From Homarus americanus (taxonomy: Eukaryota; Arthropoda; Malacostraca; Decapoda; Nephropidae): a stretch of 64,000 nucleotides of DNA. The stretch is taken from NCBI RefSeq assembly GCF_018991925.1, contig NW_024725489.1, positions 7,299,039 to 7,363,038 on the forward strand, given 5' to 3'. This document shows, piece after piece, positions 19,946 through 30,074 of this stretch. Under the pieces are notes generated by a model, which was not told the origin of the DNA, ran no database searches, and worked only from the letters and a program-made list of their open reading frames with translations. How positions within the stretch are numbered: the first letter of the stretch is position 1; each line of letters starts with the position of its first letter. The position numbers were made by a program, and so were the translations under genes.

Positions 19946-20576
19946 TGTTACGAGTTGGGGATTTAGAATATAGTTAAAAGTCTACCCAGATCCCAACAGG
20001 CAACAAAAAAACAAAACAAAGACAATCGGACTATAAAAGGGTAGACAAAGGATGCGAGTTTTTGTTGTGTATAATAAAGTACCATAAATTCCTTAACAAA
20101 ATATTCAGCTTTCTATAATTTACCCTTAACCATACTTAACCTAAAAATTAACAGTATTTACATATTTATACAACATACAATAATTTGAAGCAAGGTGGAG
20201 GTGGGGAGGCAATATAAGATTACAAATACTTAAGTGCGGAGCTGAGATGGCTGACGAGTAAGGCTGAGTATTGTAGACGGTGGTAGGTAGTCACTGTGCC
20301 GTAAGTTTCCAGGATAGGTGATCCTGTGGTCACTTCCCAGAGTGAACTGCCCTCTCCTCGAACTGGAGCTGACAAAGAAGACTTTGAGGAGGTGACGCAA
20401 CAACCAGGATATGGAGAAGGGAAACCCCGGAGTGGTAACTAAGACGAGTCATACTCGTGTTTCGTCCCTAGATGTCGTTGCTCGTGGTGCTGGGTAGGTA
20501 GATCAAGACAATAGATGGCGTGGTTCGTAGTGCTGGGTAGGTAGACCCATGACAATTGGTGGCGGGGTTCGTAACA
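19946..20576 (-). repeat. Gypsy-2 3' LTR
   Basis: Downstream LTR in the element's own orientation. On the plus strand it starts TGTTACGAGTTGG and ends GGTTCGTAACA. Confidence 0.92.
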
Positions 20577-20667
20577 AACCCCCCCTCCAAAGACCTCCGT
20601 AGCGCGGGCACGAAGGAGGTGATCACCTGGTGCGTCTGAAGAGTAGCTGCTGCATTTCCACTGGAGC

Positions 20668-23256
20668 TCAGGATAAGGAGTCCGCAATCATGTTGTCCAC
20701 CCCCTTTATGTGCCGGACTTGTAGATTATAGGGCTGGATGAGAAGAGCCCAGCGGAGGATTCTCTGGTTGAAGGTCTTGTTGGTTTGGATGAACGTGAGT
20801 GAGTTATGGTCGGTGAAGACGAGGGTTGTTTGTGGGCAAGACTGGAGGTAACATTCAAGCTTCTTTATTGCCAACACCAGAGCCAGGGCCTCCTTCTCTT
20901 TGGTCGAGTACTTGGTCTGATGTTTTTTCAACTTGGCGGAGTAGTATGCCATAGGGTGAAGGACATCAGTGGTTGGGTCGGGTTGTAGGAGCACAGCCCC
21001 CACTCCGACACCGCTAGCGTCGATTTGCAGATGGAAGGGCAAGGTGTAGTCAGGGGGGTGGACTACAGGCTTGGAGGCAAGGAAGGCTTTGAGGCGGTGG
21101 AAAGACTGGTCGCACCTCTGGTTCCAGATGTAAGGGACCGCAGAACTGGTAAGGTCTGTGAGGGGTCCGGCCACGCTGGAGAAGTTACTGCAGAACCGAC
21201 GGTAGTAGCCGCACATCCCCAGGAAGCGCATGAGTTCCTTCCTCGTCCTTGGAGTGGGGAAGGACAAGATGGCTTTAACGTTTGCGTCCTTGGGTCTCAC
21301 CATACCATGCCCAACGATATGTCCCAGGTAAGTCACTGAGGCCCGGCCAAAAGCAGATTTAGCCAGGTTTATGGTGAATCCAGTCTCTTGCAGTCGTGCG
21401 AACAGTATCTCCAAACGCACCAGATGTTCGTCCCAGCCGTCCGACACCACCACCAGGTCATCCAGGTAGGCGAACGTCCCACCTAGGTCCTGAATCAGGT
21501 AATTGATTGCCCTCTGGAATGTGGCCGGAGCATTAGAAAAGCCAAACGCCATAACCAAATATTGAAAAAGACCAAATGGAGTTATAAATGCTGAGATTAT
21601 TTTTGCCCTATCCGTGAGTCCCACTTGATAATATCCTTTCAACATGTCCACCGTACTGATAAATTTTGCACAGCCTATGCTGTCTATTATATCTTCAATC
21701 AAAGGTAAAGGGTAGGAGTCTGAGACAGTGACCTGGTTCACTTTACGATAATCGGTACAGAAACGAAAAGTGCTATCGGGTTTTGGAATGAGAAGGCAAG
21801 GTGAAGCCCAGGGGGAGGTACTAGGCTCAGCTAAGTTATGTTTTAACAAAAAATCTACCTCCTTTTTCATAATCTCTCTTTTTTGTGGATTTAGTCGATA
21901 TGCTGATTGCCTAATGGGTTGTACATCATCTGAGATTAGCTTAATATCATGTTTAAGTATATTGCAAAACCCTGGGAGGTCTGACGTGACTTTAGGAAAT
22001 GTTGATAATAACTTAGTGAGATCTTTTGCTTGAGATGGATTCAGAACAGAAAAATACTCATCCAAGTTGTTGAGTATGTGACTGTTAGCAGGGTTTTCTT
22101 TAGGTAGAGGGAAGTCTAAATTCTCCAATAGGTCCATGTAATCTGTCTCCGGCTCCGGCCCTGACAAAACCGTATGCAATACAGGTAAGCTTATAGCCTC
22201 TGGGATGTCTTCCTCTGACTGCCTGGAATGGTAAAGTTTCATGAGATTAATGTGAACAAGTTGTGAATCTTTTCTGCGATCAGGAGTATGGACTATATAG
22301 TTGAGGGGAGATAGTTTATTAGCATTGACTTGAAAGTTTTGAGAGAACCGTTCCAAGCAACCTTGGGATTGTGGGTGGTAAGCCGAAGATGTACAATGGT
22401 CCACACTGAGGTCTTTCATCACCTGTTTGAAAAAAGATGGATCAGATTGTTGGGCTTTAATGAGCTCATCCTTACTAATGGTCTTATTGTACAGATCTTC
22501 TGTGGGTAGGAAGATATTGGAGGTGGTTTTAGATGAAGAGGGCCCATTTCGCACACTCTGTGACCGGGTGACAGCACAAGATGGGAAAAGGTGAGGAATA
22601 GTTTCTTCAAGGTCAGTGGTGGAGTTGACAGGTAAGGGAGAGTCGACTGTCTTTATGTTGGGAACCACTAGATCTCCTACCAAGTCATTACCCAATAATA
22701 AATGAATGCCGCTCACAGGCATTGGATCTTTCCTAATGGCTATTTGCACTTCCCCAGTAATCAAGGGACATTGGAGGTGCACTTTAGCTAAGGGATAGGA
22801 AGAATGGGATGAGAGATCTGAAATTAGAACACTCTCATTAGTAAATGCGGTAGATATATCAGGAATGACGTTAAACAGGAGGATAGATTGTGCTGCGCCC
22901 GTATCACGTAGTATACGAATAGGGAAAGAACGAGACCCCTCTATGATTGAAATTTTTCCCTCATAGGTGAATGAAGAGAAGAGATCCTGATGGGGCCTTT
23001 CCACATTGGTGGTTGCTATTGGTTTGGATTTGGGATCCAGGGAACTACTTTTAGCAGTTCGACACTTTGGGTGTTTACAAGACTGGATCGTATGGCCTGG
23101 GTTTTTACAGTAAGAACAATAAAACTTGGTTGCATCAGGGGGGGTAGGTGTGGGACCTTTCGACCTACCACTCACGTCCCCAAGGTTATCATCAGAGGAG
23201 GACCTAACATGTCGGAAAGTACCACGTTCCCTACGGCACAGTGACTCCACCAGCAA
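20668..23256 (-). CDS. Gypsy-2 pol: protease - integrase remnant - reverse transcriptase - RNase H
   Basis: A single open 862-codon frame. Residues ~47-60 are a gag-type knuckle (CSYCKNPGHTIQSC). Protease active site is D118-T-G. Residues ~274-345 are what is left of integrase (FKQVMKDLSVDHCTSSAYHP, SQGCLERF, SPLNYIVHTPDRRKDSQLVH): the H2C2 module and both catalytic Asp are deleted between SDPS and FFKQ. RT follows (IRQSAYRLNPQKR, SPWASPCLLIPK, FRFCTDYRKVN, YLDD at ~597-600). RNase H spans ~720-860 with IDASGVGVGAVL, EKEALALVL, TDHNSLTFI and GVDNMIADSLS, then a TGA where Gypsy-1 has an Arg codon. RT and RNase H look catalytically intact. The first Met is arbitrary, since gag is missing upstream. 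Confidence 0.87.
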   Translation of the reverse strand: MLVESLCRRERGTFRHVRSSSDDNLGDVSGRSKGPTPTPPDATKFYCSYCKNPGHTIQSCKHPKCRTAKSSSLDPKSKPIATTNVERPHQDLFSSFTYEGKISIIEGSRSFPIRILRDTGAAQSILLFNVIPDISTAFTNESVLISDLSSHSSYPLAKVHLQCPLITGEVQIAIRKDPMPVSGIHLLLGNDLVGDLVVPNIKTVDSPLPVNSTTDLEETIPHLFPSCAVTRSQSVRNGPSSSKTTSNIFLPTEDLYNKTISKDELIKAQQSDPSFFKQVMKDLSVDHCTSSAYHPQSQGCLERFSQNFQVNANKLSPLNYIVHTPDRRKDSQLVHINLMKLYHSRQSEEDIPEAISLPVLHTVLSGPEPETDYMDLLENLDFPLPKENPANSHILNNLDEYFSVLNPSQAKDLTKLLSTFPKVTSDLPGFCNILKHDIKLISDDVQPIRQSAYRLNPQKREIMKKEVDFLLKHNLAEPSTSPWASPCLLIPKPDSTFRFCTDYRKVNQVTVSDSYPLPLIEDIIDSIGCAKFISTVDMLKGYYQVGLTDRAKIISAFITPFGLFQYLVMAFGFSNAPATFQRAINYLIQDLGGTFAYLDDLVVVSDGWDEHLVRLEILFARLQETGFTINLAKSAFGRASVTYLGHIVGHGMVRPKDANVKAILSFPTPRTRKELMRFLGMCGYYRRFCSNFSSVAGPLTDLTSSAVPYIWNQRCDQSFHRLKAFLASKPVVHPPDYTLPFHLQIDASGVGVGAVLLQPDPTTDVLHPMAYYSAKLKKHQTKYSTKEKEALALVLAIKKLECYLQSCPQTTLVFTDHNSLTFIQTNKTFNQRILRWALLIQPYNLQVRHIKGVDNMIADSLS

Positions 23257-23429
23257 GGCCTACGCATCAGCCAGCTCAGCCGCACGTCCTAAATTAACCT
23301 CTCCACGTTCCTCCACATGCTTCAAGATGTGAAATGGTATCTTGCTTTTCTACTCCTCCAGGACTACCAAGTTATACCTAGGGAAATTACACTTCTGAAT
23401 ATTGTTCTTCTGAGAAGATCCTTAGATAA

Positions 23430-23815
23430 GGATAAGAGACTTGAAAGAGGAAGGGCGTATTACGGCATTAATATAAAGATCCGGATTAACAACCCTTAGA
23501 TACCTGAAACAGGAAGGGCGTAGAACGGCATTTATATAAAGATCCGGATTAACAACCCTGAGATATTTGTAACAGGAAGGGCGTATTACGGCATTAATAT
23601 AAAGATCCGGATTAACAACCCTTAGATACTTGAAACAGGAAGGGCGTATTACTGCATTAATATAAAGATCCGGATTAACAACCCTGAGTAAACAGGAAGG
23701 GCGTATTACGGCATTAATATTAAGATCCGGATTAACAACCCTTAGATACTTGAAACAGGAAGGGCGTATCACGGCATTTATATAAAGATCCGGATTAACA
23801 ACCCTTAGATACTTG
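23430..23815 (-). repeat. Gypsy-2 leader tandem repeats (~60 bp, about 6-7 units)
   Basis: Units of the type aggaagggcgtattacggcattaa...aacaaccctta repeated six to seven times with some length variation. The homologous Gypsy-1 leader has three units. A frame reading through them is a translated repeat, not a gene. Confidence 0.88.
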
Positions 23816-24218
23816 ATTATTGACCCCGAATGAGATAATGAGAAGAACAATAATTGAGGCTTTATAATTATGGGGTCCTGGTAGAGTGGGGCGTCCCAAG
23901 ATATCACTTCACCCTAAACTAGTGACTATGGAACAGCCTACTCTGGAGCGAGGGTACGGCATTAAACAGATCCGGATTCTTCCCTACACTCGATAAGACT
24001 TACTACACGACTGCCACGTGTAATAACAGGCAAGCCTTATGACACTTGGAACCTAATAACCTACGTCTGTCACTCTTACAGTACGATAATACCAATATAT
24101 GCACACACATATGAAGGTAACTTTAAACCACCGTAAAGCAATTGTGAACAGAAGTGACTGGGAGGAATAATTAACAAGGAGTTACAAGGGAGGAAGGAAT
24201 ATGGTACTTAAGGTCGTG

Positions 24219-24235
24219 TCCTGTCACGGTCGCCA
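24219..24235 (-). other. Gypsy-2 primer-binding site
   Basis: On the plus strand tcctgtcacggtcgcca lies two bases before the 5' LTR at 24238. It is the complement of the Gypsy-1 PBS and fits the same arginine tRNA. Confidence 0.7.
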
Positions 24236-24237
24236 TT

Positions 24238-24868
24238 TGTTACGAGTTGGGGATTTAGAATATAGTTAAAAGTCTACCCAGATCCCAACAGGCAACAACA
24301 ACAAAAAAACAAAGACAATCGGACTATAAAAGGGTAGACAAAGGATGCAAGTTTTTGTTGTGTATAATAAAGTACCATAAATTCCTTAACAAAATATTCA
24401 GCTTTCTATAATTTACCCTTAACCATACTTAACCTAAAAATTAACAGTATATGCATATTTATACAACATACAATAATTTGAAGCAAGGTGGAGGTGGGGA
24501 GGCAATATAAGATTACAAATACTTAAGTGCGGAGCTGAGATGGCTGTCGAGTAAGGCTGAGTATTGTAGACGGTGGTAGGTAGTCACTGTGTCGTAGGTT
24601 TCCAGGATAGGTGATCCTGTGGTCACTTCCCAGAGTGAACTGCCCTCTCCTCGAACTGGAGCTGACAAAGAAGACTTTGAGGAGGTGACGCAACAACCAG
24701 GATATGGAGAAGGGAAACCCCGGAGTGGTAACTAAGACGAGTCATACTCGTGTTTCGTCCCTAGATGGCGTTGCTCGTGGTGCTGGGTAGGTAGATCAAG
24801 ACAATAGATGGCGTGGTTCGTAGTGCTGGGTAGGTAGATCATGACAATTGGTGGCGGGGTTTGTAACA
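24238..24868 (-). repeat. Gypsy-2 5' LTR
   Basis: Upstream LTR in element orientation; 631 bp, ending GGTTTGTAACA on the plus strand. It is followed by the CAAC duplication and then LINE-A ORF1. Confidence 0.92.
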
Positions 24869-26265
24869 CAACCAAGGATTCATTCATCACCCTCTGCCTG
24901 ACAGAAGAAGACGTTGACTCCCTACTATCGAATGACAGCATAAAGGAATTGAAGAAGCAGCGATTCGAAGTAGTAATCCCACCACAACTAAGAGCCAGGA
25001 AGACTGTAGTAGTTAAAAGACTGGACAAGACCATCACAGAAGAATCGAGCGAACAACAATTGAAACGAGACCTGGAACTAAGAAATCAATGGGCCAAAGT
25101 AAAGGAGGTAGTTAAACTACCTAAATTACCATCTATGCTGAAAATTAGGTTTCAGGACATAGGAATGGCACAAAAAGCAATACAGGAAGGATTCTGTCTC
25201 TCCTACTACCATATAGGCAGCAATCAAGTTGAAGAGGAAGAATTTTTTCCCATCACGCCTTGCTGGAACTGCTACAAATATACCCACTTAGCCACGGACT
25301 GCCCGAACAAAAACACAAAATACTGCTCCGAATGCGGGGAGGAGGGACATACATTCCGGGAATGCAAAAGCAGTGTAACTCCTAGGTGCCTGAACTGCCA
25401 TGGGGACCACAGAACACTGGCAGCACGCTGTCCAGCAGGGAAAGCGATTGTAAAGGAAAGGAGGAAAATTGAAAAGGAAAGAGCACAGGAAAAGCAAAAC
25501 AGGACCTACTCGGCTGTAACCAAATTAACAAAGGAAACAACTAAAGTCCTTGAAAAGGTAGCCTCACAACCCCCAGCTCAACCTATAGTGCTCAACCTGG
25601 GAAATCAACTTTCGGTTAAAATCATGACTGCAATAATACACGCCCACCTCTTGAATATTGCCAAACCAGGATGCTTTGCTAAAAGGGTAAAGGAAATGTT
25701 TGCGGCAAATAACCTCCCAGACATGGAATTCCCCAACGACGTCCCCTCATCAGAAATCTTCAACCTGATCTATAAACCAGCAGAAACCACCAGTCAGGCG
25801 CAAGTCACCCAATCACAAGCCACTACCGACAACCCCCCCCCCAATCAGAAAGTAGCGAAGAGGGAATGGAAGACGATGAGGAGGAGCAGGAACCCATTTT
25901 GCAACATGAAACTGTTATACAACCTGAACAAGCATTCGTATATAGCACCCCTAAAAAGACCAAAATGGGAATTGTGGCACCACCACCGTCACCAAGAAAA
26001 ATGACTGAGAATCAGGACCTCGGGGAGGAAACCGGTATCAGATTTTACACCTGCTCAGCCCCCCAAATACTCTCAACCGAGAAACTACTGGCGGAGATAA
26101 GGGAAGGAAGAGTAAAATATACATATACAGATACGAATATGGAAGATCACCATATAGAAACACTAATAAAGAGAGGAAGAATCCTGACCAAATATAATAG
26201 AATAGAAAAGGTGGAGCAATCCAAATACAGGAAAATTCGCCTCGGCCTGCATACGGAGAGGAGGT

Positions 26266-26923
26266 TGTAGGGGTTCGTGGTATAATGTGTCTAGCACTCA
26301 GGATGGATGGAAACTCTAAGGTGGTTTTCTTGTATAATATAAGTTATATGATAGACAGTCTGGTGCTGGAGGTGCCGTGTGGTGAGGAGCTGCTCAGTGG
26401 AGACGTTCGGTGAGTAGCGTGTTGAAGGAGGTAGATGTGCAGGAGCTTCGTTAGAGAAGATGTTGCCTGTTGCTGGCCTCCTGGTTGAATGAATGCTGGA
26501 CAGCGTGGAGCTTGCTGGAGGAGGTGTTGCGTGTTCAAGAAGAATGCCAGAATGAGAGCTGGTTGGTGAGGAAGCTCAGAGAAGGATAGCTGGTGGGTCG
26601 CCATTCTCGCTGGCGGGAGTGAGGACCGCCAGGCAGGCGAGGAGAAGCGAGGGCCGCCAGGCAGCGGCGGAGGAGGAGGTGTTGCTTGTTCGAGAAGAGA
26701 GACCAGAATGAATCTCAATGGAGAGACAGAGCTTATATACCCAGCAGCCGTGAGTCCTCTATGAGTCATGTTGGGAAAACCCGAGAAAGTCGCCGGTCTT
26801 TGGTTCGTTGCTAGGTTACGGTAACATCTGCTGTCGCTGCTCGCTTGCCGCTAGTTTCGTTGCTAGGGAAGATGGTAGCAGCTGGTGGTGCGGCTACGCA
26901 GTTGTAGGGGAGAAGTCCACTAC
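26266..26923. mobile_element. small element inserted at the LINE-A ORF1/ORF2 boundary
   Basis: LINE-A sequence stops after gagaggagg at 26265 and resumes with ggtcttcaggagaac at about 26922. The insert begins TTGTAGGGG and ends CCACTACAA, so its ends are short inverted repeats, and GG may be duplicated. It has no convincing gene. It holds an internal duplication (gaggaggtgttgc at about 26518 and 26667) and a GC-rich module (gccgccaggcagcggcgg) also found, inverted, near 49040-49110. Class unresolved. Confidence 0.5.
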
Positions 26924-27088
26924 AAGGTCTTCAGGAGAACATCGTTCATCCAAAATGCCGCAAACAAGCTCGAGACATCACCATTCATAATCAACAGATT
27001 TAAAATAATTCAACATAATGTCCTGGCCTGGACACATAGAGGAGCTCACGAATTATACAACATATATCGTTATACACTGGACATCTGG
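26924..27088 (+). pseudogene. LINE-A copy 3, start of ORF2
   Basis: Encodes SGEHRSSKMPQTSSRH (end of ORF1 region) followed by KIIQHNVLAWTHRGAHELYN, aligned with the start of ORF2 in copy 1. Similarity ends near 27088, after fewer than 40 ORF2 codons. Confidence 0.7.
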
Positions 27089-28567
27089 ACCGAGCGGGGA
27101 ACATATATGTATCACATTTGCAGTACTTAACTAAGGATTTACAAAGTACTAGCTTACATTCTGTCAGTATCTCTGTTCATAGCTCACCGACTTGAGGACC
27201 CCGACCCCAGAGGTCAGCGGTGGCGTAGTGATCAGCTGTTTTTGACAGTCACCTGAGGTTCCAATAATAACATGTGTCTTGTATGGCAGGCTTGTGTAAT
27301 GTTGAATATTCATGAAAATATTATAGGAATGTCGGTTTTCCGGTTTTATAGTTTGTCTGGCAGAGTCGTCGCTCCATATCTGGCAGCACACCACCAGGCA
27401 GGCGGACCATGATTTCGCTCAACCACGGGCACGGGCAATCTGCTGGTTTACCCGCCAATTTTGCCCGATAACGGGCATGTAGCGCTTGCCCGCCGGGCAC
27501 TGCTCGATCGTGTGGACGGGCCTTAACCCACTCATGTTTTGTGGTCGTGGAGTTTAATAAGAATCATTAGTTAAATAGACTAGCAGTCAACGTGACCATG
27601 ACAAAGCTCCCCCTTTTCCAAAGATTCTTATTATGAGGTAATGTTCGCTGAACATGTACAGTAATTACACAGATTCTTTAAACAACTGTTACCTTTCGTC
27701 ATGGTTTCACACTACATACACTCGCAAAACGCATCAGGACTATTACAGATATTTGGTACAAAAGCATACAAAATAAAAACACAATGGTTACATACATGGG
27801 ATAAATGGTAGCTAAAAAAAACAAGCTATTATCATTGACAACATAGCATAGGGAAACAAAATACAGGTAATTAAACATATAGGAGAATAATGCACAATAA
27901 AGGAAAAGCATAAAAATGGAGTTACATACATAACATAAAAAATTTGTTACACAATACACACTCTGAAGATACAGTTTCTCATATCAAAAAAATTCAAATA
28001 GGAGACTGACCAAATGCTTACTCAACACCACTGAGATTTAACTTAGACTTCTCAAGCTAGGACGTAGATGAACAGACCCCATCAAGTCGAAGGAATGATA
28101 TGTTTGACTTTAACCTAAAGAGTCATGTCCTACTCGCGAGAGGCAGCAACCTTCAAGGGATCCCGAACGAACGGAGATTCGCAAGAATACATGCAAATCC
28201 TAACGGTTCTTATGGGAGCACAACCAAACCTAAAACTATCTGTACTTATGGCATTTGCCATGTGGTGAAATCAGCGCCATCGTCGAGGCCTTACTCCACC
28301 TAAAAGTCACGAACATTACTCCTATACACACCCACAATAAGCCTAGCTAGGACTTTACCAGCAAAACTTGAGAACTCACTACTGGTATCTTTACTCAAAC
28401 TAGTAACAGATACCCTTCAGATGATTGCATAACTGCCAATCCATCTTCCAATCTCTGTCTACTGCATTTGACAATCCCCATCTAAAAAATAATCAAAGAA
28501 AAAAAAAATCAGAAACACCTACATACTCACAAACATTCCCATACAACACCTTCCATTTTTCTTTGAT
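27089..28567. other. non-coding stretch
   Basis: No protein motif recognised. 27404-27530 is locally GC-rich with repeated cgggca/gcccg words and could be the end of an unrecognised element. 27650-28020 is AT-rich. A homopolymer A run lies near 28499. Confidence 0.5.
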
Positions 28568-30074
28568 ACTTACAACCATTGGTAGCGTGACGAGAGGAGG
28601 CTCGTGAGTATATGTAATAATAGTATCAAGTATTAGGGAAGAAATAGCGGTAGATACTGTAGGTAAATAATAGACACAATATACAAAGACAATATTTATT
28701 TAAACATTAAAATGGAGGTAGGAGAAAGAATATATGTACCAACAGACGAAACCTGGTACTCTGCCCTCAGGTTCAAAATACTCACACCACTACTGGGTGG
28801 ACATACTCAATAACACATAAACTCTTATAGTAACTTAGCACCATTAAGACCAGGGGCAACTGCCACTACAACACTCAGTCATCAGGAGCGATACTCAAGT
28901 AACCGCCATGGGGTCCCGCCACCATGGGGTACTTTCCAACGAACTCTGAAGATCCCAGTGGAATAACACCACCACACAAATAGTCCTACTGAGCTAGACA
29001 CTCATCCACCAATGATGGGGGCTGGTAGTTGTGTGTGGCTTGGTGATTCGGGGTCACCTCGAGGGCCGAGCGTTAAGGTCAGACGGACCAGCTATGGGGC
29101 CCATAGGTAGTACTGAAGTGTCTGACGGTCGGGTCTCACGAAGATAACTGATTCAACTGGACCTCGGACATCTCTCCAGACATAGTGGATACAACATCCA
29201 CGCTACAGACACGGCCTAGGCTGCGTCAGGGACCTGTATGGGTGAAGGGGCGAGCACTTACTAACTGTGACAACGACATCACGTTTCAGGGGACGTTAAA
29301 GACGTAAACATTACTTCACTCAAAGCATATCAACTACGGTGTTATATATATGTATGTTTATATGCTGCCTTTATTGAATATATATATTATATATTATGTT
29401 ACTTCTTACCAAGTCAGAAAGTGTTTAGGCTTGTGTAAACACGAAATGTGTTAGGCACGTGATAACCAAGAACAGAGAATAAACGCCCAGCCAGACCGAC
29501 CTTGTGCTTGTCACTCTCCCATTAAATAACCCAAGATACGTTACAGTAACACTTGCACAATCAACTATTAATGGGGTCAAATCACTTAAAGAAAGGCGAA
29601 TTACAACACGGAGTGGAATGACTTACCTGTATGGGTGAAGGGGCGAGCACTTACTAACGATTGAAATGCCCGGTTGAAATGCCAGGGGCACCCTCACTCA
29701 AACTAGGACAGGGATTACACCTACTTCTATTTCGATGAATTACTTTACTGTACACTCTGACGTTGAAACTGAGACTACGAACTCAGTTTCATTCCCTACT
29801 ATTATCTTCACTAACAATATTCTGACTGAGCTATCAAAAGCAAAAATTAAATTGATTACAAAGGGTTGGATGGCAACAGGTCCCAACATACAGGGTCTTG
29901 CTACGAAATCCGCAAAATATATTCAAAGTTCCCTTTACGGCCTCTCGATGACTTCATCAAGGAAACAGAGAAAACGGAGGACGTTTCCACTGGGAGACTC
30001 AGAAGGTTTTGTGGACGTTTGAGCGTAATATGAATCCTTAAGGTTTTTAGGTTAGCCGGCATCACGATCATGAC
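28568..30074 (-). mobile_element. RepX copy B, containing a solo LTR
   Basis: Same repeat as 12363-13730, slightly shorter at its left end and enlarged by a solo LTR at 29339-29536. The 37-bp internal repeat and the gagcgtaatatgaatcctta landmark are kept. No open reading frame of note. Confidence 0.65.
29339..29536 (+). repeat. solo LTR of the Gypsy-3 family
   Basis: 198 bp, starting GTGTTATATATATG and ending CCCAAGA, matching 34718-34916 almost base for base. It interrupts RepX between aactacg and ttacagtaac and is flanked by TACG on both sides (29335-29338 and 29537-29540). The exact ends could shift by a base or two. It contains a gagaataaacg poly(A)-type signal. Confidence 0.8.

Larger units (their letters stand above)
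19946..24868 (-). mobile_element. Gypsy-2: Gmr1-like Ty3/gypsy, recent, gag-deleted
   Basis: Same family as Gypsy-1, inverted. Both LTRs are 631 bp and nearly identical (a handful of differences by eye). A 4-bp target duplication CAAC flanks it (19942-19945 and 24869-24872). Internal order on the minus strand: PBS, leader repeats, a short gag remnant, then one long protease-integrase remnant-RT-RNase H frame. The gag N-terminal half and coiled coil are deleted at a TTGGTAG-like microhomology (about 23372), and most of the integrase is deleted in frame, so it must have moved with proteins supplied by other copies or been damaged after insertion. Confidence 0.92.
19824..26268 (+). pseudogene. 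LINE-A copy 3 ORF1, interrupted by Gypsy-2
   Basis: The ATG at 19824 starts MRAHRVRIRSLDGDV, and the frame reaches the insertion at 19945. It continues at 24873 with KDSFITLCLTEEDVDSLLSN. Knuckles: CWNCYKYTHLATDC, CSECGEEGHTFREC and CLNCHGDHRTLAARC, with all ligands present in this copy. A run of eleven C near 25835 shifts the frame; the C-terminal part resumes from about 25866 (LGEETGIRFYT, KLLAEIREGRVKYTYT, HIETLIKRGRILTKYNRIE) to 26268, where the small inserted element begins. Function as for copy 2. Confidence 0.82.
19288..27088 (+). mobile_element. LINE-A copy 3 (plus), split by Gypsy-2 and a small element
   Basis: Segments 19288-19945 (5'UTR and ORF1 start), 24869-26265 (ORF1 body) and about 26924-27088 (start of ORF2). 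The 5'UTR matches copy 2 from the TGATCA hairpin onward. After 27088 the similarity stops. The ORF1 frame is continuous across the Gypsy-2 insertion once the 4-bp duplication is discounted. Confidence 0.82.

Noticed and set aside
27195..27265. tRNA-derived SINE head (tggcgtagtgatc and a weak ggttcc B-box-like word)
   Set aside because: A-box-like match only, B box incomplete, no second copy in the window and no tail.
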